A stretch of DNA of 64,000 nucleotides from Geodermatophilus sp. DSM 44513 (GTDB lineage Bacteria > Actinomycetota > Actinomycetes > Mycobacteriales > Geodermatophilaceae): positions 1,612,001-1,676,000 of the forward strand of contig NZ_CP135963.1 in NCBI RefSeq assembly GCF_032460525.1, in the 5' to 3' direction. The notes beneath the pieces were generated by a model that made no database searches, was not told the origin of the DNA, and saw only the letters and a list, made by a program, of their open reading frames with translations. This document shows, piece after piece, positions 16,697-26,343 of the stretch; within the stretch, counting starts at the first letter, position 1, and each line of letters opens with the position of its first letter. A program made the translations under genes and the position numbers.

Positions 16697-17611
16697 TCAG
16701 GCCGCGCGGGCGGCGTCCTCCACGCGGTCCAGCAGCCGCAGGAACGCCGCGTCCACGACTGCCGGACGGGTCAGGTTGACGCTGTGCCCGGCGCCCTCGA
16801 CGACGACCAGCTCGGCCGCGGGACCGATCTCCTCGGCCAGCCGCCGGCCGTGGTCGACCGGGGTGAGCCGGTCGTGGGTGGCGGCGACGACGGTGACCGG
16901 CACCTGGGCCAGCACCGGCAGCGCCGCGGACTCGTCGTGCTCCAGCAGGGTCGCGTAGAAGGCCATGGTGACCGGCAGCGGCGTCTCCTCCAGCAGCTGC
17001 TGCACCTGGCGCACCTGCTCGGGGTCGGCGTCGTCGCGGCCGAACAGGTAGCGGCGCACGTACCAGCGGCCGGCCCGGGTGCCGCGCCGGCGGTGCCGCT
17101 CCAGCGACGGCGCGAGGAGCTGCAGCAGCCACAGGTAGGGGCGCAGCAGGTGCAGCCGGCGCAGCAGGCGCAGCGAGAGGCCGACGACGCCGTGGGTGGC
17201 CAGGCCGCCGGCGGAGGTGGCCAGCAGGAAGACCCCGACGACGCGGGTGCCGAACAGATCGGGGCGCCGGCGGGCCAGGGCCATGATGCTCATCCCGCCC
17301 ATCGAGTGGCCGGCCAGCACCACCGGCCCGTCGGGGACGACCGCGTCCAGCACCTGGCCGAGGTCGCGGCCGGTGCGGTCGATGGTGGCGCGGGTCAGCG
17401 GCGTCCAGCCGGAGCGGCCGTGCCCGCGCTGGTCCCACAGCACCAGCCGGGCACGGGACCGCAGGGTTCGGCGCTGCAGGTCCCACTCGCCCAGCCGGGC
17501 GGTGAAGCCGTGGCTGAGGACGACGGTCAGCGGCGCGCGCTGGTCGCCGTCGGTCTCCACGTGCAGGTCGACGCCGTCGTCGGTGCGGACGGTGGTCTCG
17601 CGGGTGCTCAC
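16697..17611 (-). CDS. Alpha/beta hydrolase
   Basis: 304 residues. SHGFTARLGEW near residue 33, QRGHGRS at 61-67, the nucleophile Ser103 in GHSMGG, ATHDRLTP for the acid and GAGHSVN for the histidine are all present. It is annotated only to fold level. The GTG at 17609-17611 has GAGGA seven bases upstream and was preferred to an in-frame start 33 bp earlier. Same strand as the WS/DGAT gene, 73 bp before it, so the two may share a transcript. Confidence 0.82.
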   Translation of the reverse strand: MSTRETTVRTDDGVDLHVETDGDQRAPLTVVLSHGFTARLGEWDLQRRTLRSRARLVLWDQRGHGRSGWTPLTRATIDRTGRDLGQVLDAVVPDGPVVLAGHSMGGMSIMALARRRPDLFGTRVVGVFLLATSAGGLATHGVVGLSLRLLRRLHLLRPYLWLLQLLAPSLERHRRRGTRAGRWYVRRYLFGRDDADPEQVRQVQQLLEETPLPVTMAFYATLLEHDESAALPVLAQVPVTVVAATHDRLTPVDHGRRLAEEIGPAAELVVVEGAGHSVNLTRPAVVDAAFLRLLDRVEDAARAA

Positions 17612-17654
17612 CGGGCCATCCTCACCCGCGTGCGCGCAGTCCACCCGTCGCCGG

Positions 17655-19601
17655 TCAGCCGGGCCGGCGGCCCGGCGCGGCGTCGCGGACCAGCCGGCGG
17701 GCGGCGTCCACCTCGCGGGCGACCGGCGCGAGGACGCCGTCGGCGTCGATCTCCGCGTCGTCCGGCGGGCGGTGCGCCCGGATGTCGTCCTCCAGCTCGC
17801 GGACGGCGCGGCGCAGCACGGCGACCTGGGCCGGGTCGGGCGCGGGACCCCCGTGCCCGGCGGCGATGACGGCCTCGGTGACGGCGTCCGACGTCCGCTC
17901 CAGCTGCACGATGACCGGCCAGAGCGCGGCGGCCCGCGTGCTCACCGGCGGCGGCTCGGCCAGCCGGCGCTGCAGCTGGGTCTGCAGCTCGGTCAGCGCC
18001 CGGTAGCTGCGCCGGCGGGCGCGCCGGCGCTCGGCGGGGGTGCCGGCGAACGCCGCGGCCACGAACTCGTCGAGCGCGTGCGCGGCCTCGCTGAGGGCCT
18101 CGTCCAGCGGCGCCCGCCAGGTCTGCGGCCACAGCAGGTAGCCGAAGACGAGCACGATGGCGCAGCCGATCACGGTGTCCAGCAGCCGGGCGCCGACCAG
18201 GCCCGGGCCGCCGGGCAGGGCGATGTCGAGCAGCAGGATGATCAGCGGCGTCTGGAAGACCGAGAACAGGCCGAAGTTGGCCGCCCGCCCCCAGGGCAGC
18301 AACGCCGCGGCACCGGCCATGGCCACCAGCACCCAGGCGTCGCGCGGCAGCACCGACAGCAGCACCGAGCCGATGAGGACGCCGACCAGCGTGCCGGCGC
18401 CGCGCTGCACCGCCCGGGTGAAGACCGAGCCGAAGTCCGGCTTGAGCACGATCGCCACGGTGAGCAGCACCCAGTAGGGCCGTTCGATGGGCAGGTACTG
18501 GCGGGCGACCTCGGCGACGGTCATGCACAGCACCAGGCGCACGGCGAAGGCGCGGGTGTCGGCGCTGGCGACGGTGCGGTCGACCAGGTCGTGCAGCCGG
18601 GTCCGCCGGTCAGGCCGGGGCGGGGGGACGGCGGCGCCGGCGCGCTCCTGCGGGTCGCCGACGACGTTCCACGCCAGCCGCAGCCCGTGGCGCACCGCCC
18701 GGCGGGTCGGCTCGCCCTCCTCCAGGTGCGCCGGCCGTTCGCCGGGCAGCTCCTGGCGGCCGGCGACCGCCGCGGCCAGCGCGTGCGCCCCGTTGACGTC
18801 CTGCGGGTCGGCGGGCACCCCGGCGCGGGCGGTGGCCACCGCGCCCTCGACCAGGGGGGCCGCGGCGTTGAGGACGCCGGCCAGCTCGGCGAGCTCCCGG
18901 CTGCGGCCGGCCAGGTGGCTGCGCGAGCGGATCACCCGGTCGTAGGCGTCGTTGAGCGCGGTGGTCAGCTCCCGGCGCGCGTCCTCGGCCTGCGCGGTCC
19001 CCGCGGCGGCCAGCAGCTCGCCGAGGCGGGTGAAGACCGCGGCGACCGCCGTCCGGTCCGGGTCGCCCGGCTCGGTGGCGTAGTGCACCAGCGTGGTCAG
19101 CGTGGCCCACGCCGCCCCGACGGCGAACCAGCCGACCTCCGCGACCGGCGACAGCGGGGTGACCAGTCCGGAGGCCAGCGCGGTGTAGACCAGCAGCTGC
19201 AGCGCGCCCAGGGACAGGGCGGCGTCGACCGCGCTGACGAACGCGGCCAGCGCCGCCGCGAGGGCGACCACGACGACGGGCAGCCAGCCCCCACCGGCGG
19301 CGAACTGGCCCACGACCAGGCCGAGACCGCCGAAGCCGGCCGCCGCGGCGGTGCGGCGCAGCCGGTCGCGCAGCGGGCCGCCCTGCGGGGCGAGCACGCC
19401 GGCCAGCGCGCCGGTGGTGGCGAACACGCCCGCGCCGAGCACCGGCCCGGGGTCGATCCCGCCCTCGACGGCGACCGCCACGGCCAGCGGTGCCGGGATG
19501 GTGACCGCGAAGCGGGCGACGTCGCGCCAGGGCACCGGGGGAGGCGTGGTCCGCACCAGCTCCTCGAGCCAGGCCGGCGCCCGCAACGCCCGTTCGGCCA
19601 C
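17655..19601 (-). CDS. FUSC-family integral membrane protein
   Basis: About 648 residues with two blocks of hydrophobic helices (roughly residues 25-160 and 330-480), each followed by a long cytosolic helical segment: the duplicated layout of the FUSC/aromatic-acid exporter (AaeB, YccS) family. WVLLTVAIVLKPDFGSV is the characteristic FUSC block. Export of an organic acid is possible but unproven. The GTG at 19599-19601 was chosen; another GTG at 19617-19619 is in frame. The start lies 43 bp from the divergent acetyltransferase gene. Confidence 0.82.
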   Translation of the reverse strand: MAERALRAPAWLEELVRTTPPPVPWRDVARFAVTIPAPLAVAVAVEGGIDPGPVLGAGVFATTGALAGVLAPQGGPLRDRLRRTAAAAGFGGLGLVVGQFAAGGGWLPVVVVALAAALAAFVSAVDAALSLGALQLLVYTALASGLVTPLSPVAEVGWFAVGAAWATLTTLVHYATEPGDPDRTAVAAVFTRLGELLAAAGTAQAEDARRELTTALNDAYDRVIRSRSHLAGRSRELAELAGVLNAAAPLVEGAVATARAGVPADPQDVNGAHALAAAVAGRQELPGERPAHLEEGEPTRRAVRHGLRLAWNVVGDPQERAGAAVPPPRPDRRTRLHDLVDRTVASADTRAFAVRLVLCMTVAEVARQYLPIERPYWVLLTVAIVLKPDFGSVFTRAVQRGAGTLVGVLIGSVLLSVLPRDAWVLVAMAGAAALLPWGRAANFGLFSVFQTPLIILLLDIALPGGPGLVGARLLDTVIGCAIVLVFGYLLWPQTWRAPLDEALSEAAHALDEFVAAAFAGTPAERRRARRRSYRALTELQTQLQRRLAEPPPVSTRAAALWPVIVQLERTSDAVTEAVIAAGHGGPAPDPAQVAVLRRAVRELEDDIRAHRPPDDAEIDADGVLAPVAREVDAARRLVRDAAPGRRPG

Positions 19602-19644
19602 GGTGCCCCACCCTTCCACCCCGTCCGCCTGGGACGCTGCCCCC

Positions 19645-20148
19645 GTGTGTGGTGTCGCCGACGTCCGGGTGGCCGAGGCGAGCGACCTGCGGGAGGTCCC
19701 GGCCGTCGAGGACGCGGCCGACGAGCTGTTCCGCGACCGCGGCGTCCTGGACCTGCCGCCCGCGGCCCCCGCCGCCGCGCGCGCCGAGGCGTGGCGGGTG
19801 CTCGTCGCCGGACGGCCGGTGCAGGGGTTCGCCGTCCTGGAGCGGGTGGACGGCGACGTGCACCTGGAGCAGCTGTCGGTGCACCCTGCGGCCATGCGGC
19901 GGGGCACCGGGGCGGCGCTGCTCCGGGCGTCGGTGTCGCTGGCCCGGGTCGCCGGCGCCCGGCGGGTCTCGCTGCTGACTTACGCCGACGTGCCGTGGAA
20001 CGCGCCCTGGTACGCGCGGCACGGCTGGCGGGTGACCGACGACCTCGGGCCCGGCCTGCGGGCCCTCGCCGGGTCGGCGGTCGAGCGGGACCTGGCCCGG
20101 CACGGCCGCCGCGTCGCGATGGTCCGCCCCGTCCACGACCCCGGCTGA
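19645..20148 (+). CDS. GNAT-family N-acetyltransferase
   Basis: 167 residues. Motif A is LEQLSVHPAAMRRGTGAALL, with the R-x-x-G-x-G acetyl-CoA loop near residue 85; the later WYARHGWRV is motif B. The substrate is unknown. The GTG at 19645 has no ribosome site but GACGCT at 19633-19638 six bases upstream, consistent with a leaderless transcript. Divergent from the FUSC gene and followed after 32 bp by the Nif3-like gene. Confidence 0.82.
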   Translation: MCGVADVRVAEASDLREVPAVEDAADELFRDRGVLDLPPAAPAAARAEAWRVLVAGRPVQGFAVLERVDGDVHLEQLSVHPAAMRRGTGAALLRASVSLARVAGARRVSLLTYADVPWNAPWYARHGWRVTDDLGPGLRALAGSAVERDLARHGRRVAMVRPVHDPG

Positions 20149-20180
20149 GCGCCTCCGGGACCCTGCCTAGGCTGCCGCGG

Positions 20181-21017
20181 GTGACCGTGACCCTGGGGGA
20201 GGTCGTCGCCGCGCTGGAGGCGCGCTACGACCCGGCGCTGGCCGAGGACTGGGACGCCGTCGGGCTGGTGTGCGGTGACCCCGCCGAGCCGGTGCGGCGG
20301 GTGCTGTTCGCCGTCGACCCGGTGACCGCCGTCGTGGACGAGGTGCTGGAGACCGGCGCGCAGCTGCTGGTCACCCACCACCCGCTGTTCCTCACCGCCG
20401 TGCACGGCGTGCCGGCCGACGACCCGAGGGGCCGGCTGGTGCACCGGCTGGTCCGGGCCGGCGCGGGGTTGTTCGTCGCGCACACCAACGCCGACCGCGC
20501 CCCCGACCACGGGGTGAACGACGCGCTGGCCGCCGTCCTCGGGCTCACCGGCACCCGCCCGCTGCAGCCGGCGCCCGGCGACCCCCGCGCGGGCCTGGGC
20601 CGCGTCGGCCGGCTGCCCGCGGCGGTGACCCTCGCGGAGTTCGCCGAGCTCGCCGCCGCCGCCCTGCCGGACACCGCCGGCGGCGTCCGCGCGGCGGGGG
20701 ACCCCGGGCGACCGGTGCGGACCGTCGCCGTGTGCGGTGGCAGTGGTGGCTCGCTGCTCACGGCCGCGGCCGCCGCGGGCGCCGACGTCCTGCTCACCAG
20801 CGACCTGCGCCACCACCCGGTCACCGACGTGCTGGAGGCGGCCGGCCCCGCGGTGTGCGACGCAGCGCACTTCGCGACCGAGTGGCCGTGGCTGCCGGTC
20901 GCCGCGGAGGTGCTGCGCGGCGACCTGTCCGGGCGGGTGGAGGTCGCCGTCTCGCACCGGCGCACCGACCCGTGGACGTGCCACGCGGCGGCGGGTGGTG
21001 CGGCCGTCCCCCGGTAG
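20181..21017 (+). CDS. Nif3-like dinuclear-metal protein (YbgI/Rv2230c type)
   Basis: 278 residues. The metal-binding THHPLF (His66-His67), the HTNAD segment and the late HFATEWP match the Nif3/GTP-cyclohydrolase-I-type-2 family. It binds two metal ions in a toroidal hexamer in solved relatives; the biological role is still unclear. The GTG at 20181 follows a perfect TAGGCT (20168-20173) by 7 nt and has no ribosome site, so the mRNA is probably leaderless. It heads the trio Nif3, zinc ribbon, RNase H-phosphatase, the same order as Rv2230c-Rv2228c. Confidence 0.88.
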   Translation: MTVTLGEVVAALEARYDPALAEDWDAVGLVCGDPAEPVRRVLFAVDPVTAVVDEVLETGAQLLVTHHPLFLTAVHGVPADDPRGRLVHRLVRAGAGLFVAHTNADRAPDHGVNDALAAVLGLTGTRPLQPAPGDPRAGLGRVGRLPAAVTLAEFAELAAAALPDTAGGVRAAGDPGRPVRTVAVCGGSGGSLLTAAAAAGADVLLTSDLRHHPVTDVLEAAGPAVCDAAHFATEWPWLPVAAEVLRGDLSGRVEVAVSHRRTDPWTCHAAAGGAAVPR

Positions 21018-21080
21018 CGGGAGGACCCCCGTGCCTCCCGCCGCTCGCGAGCTCGCGGCGGGCCCCTGCACGGGGGCCGG
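21018..21080 (+). repeat. Post-stop hairpin repeat, copy 5
   Basis: Starts right after the TAG of the Nif3-like gene. The outer arms 21026-21034 and 21068-21076 (CCCCCGTGC and GCACGGGGG) pair perfectly, 33 nt apart. The inner core carries the same GCGAGCTCGC palindrome as copy 1. Confidence 0.82.
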
Positions 21081-21119
21081 GCACCAGAGGACGGGGCGCT
21101 GCCCCGGTAGGTTGATGCG

Positions 21120-21860
21120 GTGAAGGCCGACCACTTCGACCAGCAGAAGCTCCTGGCCCTCGCCGCCGAGGACGTCGCGCTCGGCCAGCTGGCCCACCGC
21201 CGGCGCACCCTGCCCGAGAATGCCGCGGTCGAGGCCGCCGCCGACGCCGAGCGGGAGCTGTCCGCCGCCGTCGTCCGCGCCGAGACCGAGGTGCGCGACC
21301 TGCAGCGCGAGGTCGCCCGGCTGGAGGGCGACGTCGAGACGGTGCGCAAGCGGGTGACCCGCGACCAGGGCCTGCTGGACTCCGGCAGCGTCTCGGCCAA
21401 GCAGATGACCGACCTGCAGCACGAGATGCAGTCGCTGGCGCGGCGGCAGTCGGACCTGGAGGACCAGGAGCTCGAGCTAATGGAGCAGCTGGAGACCGCG
21501 GAGCGGGCGCTGAGCGAGGCGCGCTCGGGCCACGAGGCCGCGCAGGCGGAGCTGACCCGCGCCGGGGAGCTGCGCGACGCGGCCGTGGCCGACGTCGCCG
21601 ACGGGACGGCGCAGCACGAGGCCGCCCGCAAGGAGGCCGCCGCCCGCATCCCGGCCGACCTGCTGGCGCTCTACGAGCGGATCCGCACGCAGACCGGCGG
21701 CACCGGCGCGGCCGTGCTCAAGGCCCGCCAGTGCCAGGGCTGCCGCATCGAGCTCAACGGACGGGAGCTGGCCGCCGTCCGCAACGCCGACCCGCACGAG
21801 GTGGTGCGGTGCGAGAACTGCGGCCGGGTGCTGGTGCGGACGGCGGAGAGCGGCCTGTGA
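21120..21860 (+). CDS. C4 zinc-ribbon coiled-coil protein (Rv2229c type)
   Basis: 246 residues. Residues 35-185 are a long alpha-helical coiled coil rich in Glu, Arg and Ala. The C-terminus holds a zinc ribbon with Cys205-x2-Cys208 and Cys231-x2-Cys234. Relatives are annotated as possible nucleic-acid or chaperone-like factors, without firm function. The GTG at 21120 lies six bases after TAGGTT (21108-21113) and lacks a ribosome site, again suggesting a leaderless mRNA. Conserved neighbour of Nif3 and the RNase H-phosphatase. Confidence 0.88.
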   Translation: MKADHFDQQKLLALAAEDVALGQLAHRRRTLPENAAVEAAADAERELSAAVVRAETEVRDLQREVARLEGDVETVRKRVTRDQGLLDSGSVSAKQMTDLQHEMQSLARRQSDLEDQELELMEQLETAERALSEARSGHEAAQAELTRAGELRDAAVADVADGTAQHEAARKEAAARIPADLLALYERIRTQTGGTGAAVLKARQCQGCRIELNGRELAAVRNADPHEVVRCENCGRVLVRTAESGL

Positions 21861-21876
21861 TGCGTCGCCGTCCCGG

Positions 21877-21934
21877 CGAGATCGGCGATCTCGCACCGTT
21901 GGACCCCGGCAACCGGGCGAGATCGCCGATCTCG
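21877..21934. repeat. Pair of mirrored 17-bp palindromes
   Basis: CGAGATCGGCGATCTCG at 21877-21893 and its exact reverse complement at 21918-21934. Each unit is itself a palindrome around one central base. They fill the gap between the zinc-ribbon and RNase H genes and end 17 bp before the latter's start. They could act as a REP-like element or as a DNA-protein binding pair. Confidence 0.8.
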
Positions 21935-21951
21935 TCGCGGAGGAGCGCCCC

Positions 21952-23046
21952 GTGAGCCGGCGCCTCGTCGTCGAGGCCGACGGCGGGTCGCGGGGCAACC
22001 CCGGGCCGGCCGGCTACGGCGCGTTGGTCCGGGACGCCGTGACCGGCCGGGTGCTCGCCGAGCGGGCGGAGTCGGTCGGGCGGGCGACGAACAACGTCGC
22101 CGAGTACGGCGGCCTGGTCGCGGGTCTGCAGGCGGCCCTGGACCTGGACCCTCAGGCTGAGGTCGAGGTCCGGATGGACTCCAAGCTCGTCGTCGAGCAG
22201 ATGTCCGGGCGCTGGAAGGTCAAGCACCCCGACATGCAGAAGCTGGCGCGCGAGGCCCAGGCCATCGCCCGGCAGCTGGGCGGCGTCCGCTACACCTGGG
22301 TGCCCCGGGCGCAGAACGGTGCCGCGGACGCGCTGGCCAACAGCGCCATGGACGGCCGCCCGGTGCGCCGCGACCTCGCTGCCGAGCCGACCACCGTGGC
22401 GGACGACGTGCAGCCGGCGGCCCCCCGCGCGCCCGCCGTCACCACGGTCACGCACCTGCTGCGGCACGGCCGCACCGAGCACACGCCGGAACGTCGGTAC
22501 AGCGGCCGCAACGACCTGCCGCTGTCGGCCACCGGGCGGGCCGAGGCCGCGGCCGCGGCGGAGCGGGCCGGCGAGCTGGGCATCGAGGTCGTCGTCGCCT
22601 CGCCGCTGCGCCGCACCCGGGAGACCGCCGAGGTCGTGGCCGCCACCCTCGGCCTGCCGGTGCAGCTGGACGACGACCTGGTCGAGCTGGACTTCGGCGA
22701 GCTGGAGGGGCTCACCGCCGAGGAGGCCCGGCAGCGCCACCCGCTGGCCGCCCGCCGGTTCCTCGACGACGTCACGGTGGCCGCCCCCGGCGGGGAGTCG
22801 ATCACCGACGTCAGTGCCCGGGTGGGCCGCGCGCGGGCCCGCGTGCTGCGCGAGCACACCGGCAGGACGGTGCTCGTCGTCTCGCACGTGACGCCCATCA
22901 AGCTGCTGCTGGCCGCCGGCCTCGACGTGCCCGACGAGGTCGTGCACCGGGTGTTCCTGGAGGCCGCGTCGCTGAGCACCGTGGCCTGGTCGACCGACGG
23001 GCGGTCCTCGGTCCGCCTGGTGAACGACACCGGCCACCTCCGCTGA
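21952..23046 (+). CDS. Bifunctional RNase HI / histidine phosphatase (Rv2228c type)
   Basis: 364 residues, two domains. Residues 1-140 are RNase H with the catalytic set Asp10, Glu51, Asp76 and Asp126. A linker rich in Pro and Ala leads to a phosphoglycerate-mutase-type phosphatase (160-364) with the phospho-histidine His172 in LRHGRTE and the second His in VSHVTPIK. In M. tuberculosis the same fusion (RNase H plus CobC-like alpha-ribazole phosphatase) is known. It removes RNA from hybrids and may act in cobalamin synthesis or a related phosphatase step. GTG at 21952 with GGAGG about eight bases upstream. Confidence 0.92.
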   Translation: MSRRLVVEADGGSRGNPGPAGYGALVRDAVTGRVLAERAESVGRATNNVAEYGGLVAGLQAALDLDPQAEVEVRMDSKLVVEQMSGRWKVKHPDMQKLAREAQAIARQLGGVRYTWVPRAQNGAADALANSAMDGRPVRRDLAAEPTTVADDVQPAAPRAPAVTTVTHLLRHGRTEHTPERRYSGRNDLPLSATGRAEAAAAAERAGELGIEVVVASPLRRTRETAEVVAATLGLPVQLDDDLVELDFGELEGLTAEEARQRHPLAARRFLDDVTVAAPGGESITDVSARVGRARARVLREHTGRTVLVVSHVTPIKLLLAAGLDVPDEVVHRVFLEAASLSTVAWSTDGRSSVRLVNDTGHLR

Positions 23047-23231
23047 GCACCGCCCGGGCCCGGCCCGTCCGGCCGTGACCACCGGCGGGTGGCTGCCCCT
23101 GTCGGCGTGCCGGCCCGCCACCCACCGATGTCCACGCGGGGAGGGCAGCGGGTGACGCCCGGCGGACGGGAAGCGCACCCGGCCGGCCGGTGTTCCCCGG
23201 ACAGCCACCGCACCGAGCACTGGAGAACCGT

Positions 23232-24263
<1,032 letters not shown>

Positions 24264-24266
24264 GGG

Positions 24267-24476
24267 TCAGCGGAGCTGGTCGTCGGTGATGTCGGTGACG
24301 ATGGCCCGGAAGGTGCTGGTGTCCACCTCGTCGTCCACGGTGACGCGGACGATGTCGGAGACCTGCTGCTCCGAGGACGGGCGCACCGCCGCGACCCGGG
24401 CGGCGGCGATCAGGTGCAGCCGCTGGACGCGGTCCTCGGGGGCCTGTCGGGCTGCAGGGAGTCGGTTCTCACGCAT
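24267..24476 (-). CDS. Small hypothetical protein
   Basis: 69 residues from the ATG at 24474-24476. The C-terminal part (SDIVRVTVDDEVDTSTFRAI, then TDITDDQLR) looks like real coding sequence with a normal amino-acid mix, while the N-terminal third is Arg/Ala-rich. No ribosome site is obvious and I do not recognise a family. It ends three bases from the convergent nadA stop. Confidence 0.45.
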   Translation of the reverse strand: MRENRLPAARQAPEDRVQRLHLIAAARVAAVRPSSEQQVSDIVRVTVDDEVDTSTFRAIVTDITDDQLR

Positions 24477-24550
24477 GGCCCGACGCTAGGCAGCCCGCCC
24501 GGTGCCCCCGGGAGGCGCCAGGCGTGTCCGCCACCGGGTGGACCCTTCCG

Positions 24551-25200
24551 TCACAGGTGCACCGCGGCCCACAGCGCGACCGTGGTGGCCGTGAGGGTGA
24601 GCGGGACGGTGGCCGGCCCCACCGCGCTGAACCGCGCTCCGGAGGGTGCGGCGTCGCCCAGGGCCCGCCGCCACAGCAGGTGGCCAGCGACCCGGCGTGG
24701 CTGGGGTTCGGCACGGCCAGCCGGCGGGCGGCGAGGACGGCGACCCCGGCGAGGGCCGGCCAGGCCGGGACAGCCCGGAGCCGGAGGCGACCGCGAACCC
24801 GGCCACGGTGTGGACGACCACCGCCAGGGCCGGCCGGGGTGTGGGCAGGGGCTCCCGCGGCGGGGCGGCGGCCGGCACCGCCAGGTCGGCGCGGAACAGC
24901 CGGCGCAGCACCAGGTACTCGACGGCGACCGCGGCCAGCCAGGGCCCGAGCTCCAGCCCGGTGACGGGCAGGAAGCTCAGTCCGGTGCCGGCGAAGGCCA
25001 GCAGGTCGGTCAGGTTGGACACCGGCAGCAGCAGCGACGCGGAGTTGGCCAGGTGCCCGGTCGCCCAGGCGTGCGGCCGGACGTGCACGCCCAGGTGGGC
25101 GGCGGTCGCCACCACCACCGGCAGCAGCAGGACGGCGGTGGCGTCCAGGCTGAGCACCGCAGACCGTGCCCGAGACGGCGAGGGCGACCGGGTCCACGGG
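24551..25200 (-). pseudogene. Decayed ArsB/SLC13-type transporter gene
   Basis: Read on the minus strand, fragments of one ion-transporter protein appear in different frames. VDPVALAVSGTV comes first, then LSLDATAVLLLPVVVATA and LLLPVSNLTDLLAF after a shift near 25155, and finally GHLLWRRALGDAAPSGARF and PLTLTATTVALWAAVHL before a stop at 24551-24553. LLLPVSNLTDLLAF is the signature of the ArsB/arsenite-permease branch. The N-terminal half is missing and at least two frameshifts separate the rest, so no full-length product is possible. Confidence 0.75.
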
Positions 25201-25203
25201 TGG

Positions 25204-25959
25204 TCAGATCCGGGTGAAGAGGTACACCGAGACCGCGATGCCGAAGACCACGATGAACACCCGCAGCGGCGTCACGGGGATGCGGGTGGCGATGCGCGCG
25301 CCGAGGAAGCCGCCGACCAGGCTGGCCGGGGCCGCCACGGCGACGACCAGCCAGTCCACCGGACCGAAAATCGCGAAGATGACCAGGCTGACGGTCGCGG
25401 TGACCGCCGACAGCGCGGACTTCAGCGCGTTGGCCAGCTTCAGCCGGTGCAGCCCCACGCCGAGGATGCCGACCAGGATCACCCCGAGCGCGCCGCCGAA
25501 GTAGCCGCCGTAGACGGTGGCCAGGAACAGCGCGAGGTAGAGCCACACCGGGTCGCGCCGCGCCCCGCCGTCCTCGGCCGTCCTCAGCCGCTTGGTGAGC
25601 AGCGGCTGCACGGCCAGCAGCAGGCTGGCGAGCAGCACCAGCACGGGCACGACGACGTCGAAGGCCTCGGTGGGCGTGGTGAGCAGCAGCACGCTGCCCG
25701 CGGCGCCGCCGAGCAGCGCGACGACGCCGAAGCGCACCAGCCGGCCGCGCTGCCCGGCGTACTCGCGGCGGAAGCCGACGACCCCGCCGAGGTAGCCCGG
25801 CCACTGGGCCACGGAGTTGGTGACGTTGGCCGCCACGGTGCCGAGGCCGAGGGCGACGAGGGTGGGGAAGAGGATCAGCGATCCGCCGCCGGCGACGGAG
25901 TTGATCGCGCCGGCGAGGAGGGCGACGCCCGCCGCGATGGCCAGGTCGAGGGCGGACAC
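25204..25959 (-). CDS. TauE/SafE-family sulfite/anion exporter
   Basis: 251 residues with about eight hydrophobic segments. Two repeats of the family motif are seen: INSVAGGGSLILFPTLVALG near residue 20 and VYGGYFGGALGVILVGILG near residue 150. Members export sulfite, sulfoacetate or related anions; the substrate is unknown. The GTG at 25957-25959 is the chosen start. It lies only 24 bp from the divergent DoxX-like start, so both promoters must overlap coding sequence or drive leaderless mRNAs. Confidence 0.87.
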   Translation of the reverse strand: MSALDLAIAAGVALLAGAINSVAGGGSLILFPTLVALGLGTVAANVTNSVAQWPGYLGGVVGFRREYAGQRGRLVRFGVVALLGGAAGSVLLLTTPTEAFDVVVPVLVLLASLLLAVQPLLTKRLRTAEDGGARRDPVWLYLALFLATVYGGYFGGALGVILVGILGVGLHRLKLANALKSALSAVTATVSLVIFAIFGPVDWLVVAVAAPASLVGGFLGARIATRIPVTPLRVFIVVFGIAVSVYLFTRI

Positions 25960-25983
25960 GGACGGCGAGCCTACGGTGCCGGT

Positions 25984-26343
25984 GTGCGGCTCACGCGGAC
26001 GGCGACGGGACTGGCGGCGGCGTTCGGCGGGTCGGGGGTGTTGCACCTGCTCCGGCCGCGGACCTTCGAGTGGCTCGTGCCACCGGAGCTGGGTGACGCC
26101 CGCGCCTGGGTGCTCGCCAGCGGGGTGGCCGAGATCGGCACCGCCGGGCTCATGGCGGTGCCGGCGACGCGCCGGGCCGGGGGCTGGGCCGCGGCGGCGC
26201 TGCTGGTCGCCTTCGTGCCGGCGCACCTGCACACCCTGCGGGTGGTGCCGCGGCGTCCGGTGCCGCTGACGGTCGCCGCCGTCCGGCTGGTGCTGCAGGT
26301 GCCGATGGTCCGCGTGGCCCTCGGCGTGGCGAGGAGCCGGTGA
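25984..26343 (+). CDS. DoxX-like small membrane protein
   Basis: 119 residues with four predicted hydrophobic segments and the DoxX-type pattern GLAAAFGGSGVLHLL and GVAEIGTAGLM. Function unknown; relatives are linked to redox or quinone processes. The GTG at 25984 has TACGGT at 25972-25977 six bases upstream and no ribosome site. Its stop overlaps the start of the next gene as GTGA, indicating coupled translation with the esterase-like gene. Confidence 0.75.
   Translation: MRLTRTATGLAAAFGGSGVLHLLRPRTFEWLVPPELGDARAWVLASGVAEIGTAGLMAVPATRRAGGWAAAALLVAFVPAHLHTLRVVPRRPVPLTVAAVRLVLQVPMVRVALGVARSR

Noticed and set aside
23047..23231. Structured leader of nadA as a possible riboswitch
   Set aside because: Several G+C hairpins can be drawn, but I could not match any known NAD-related or other riboswitch core.
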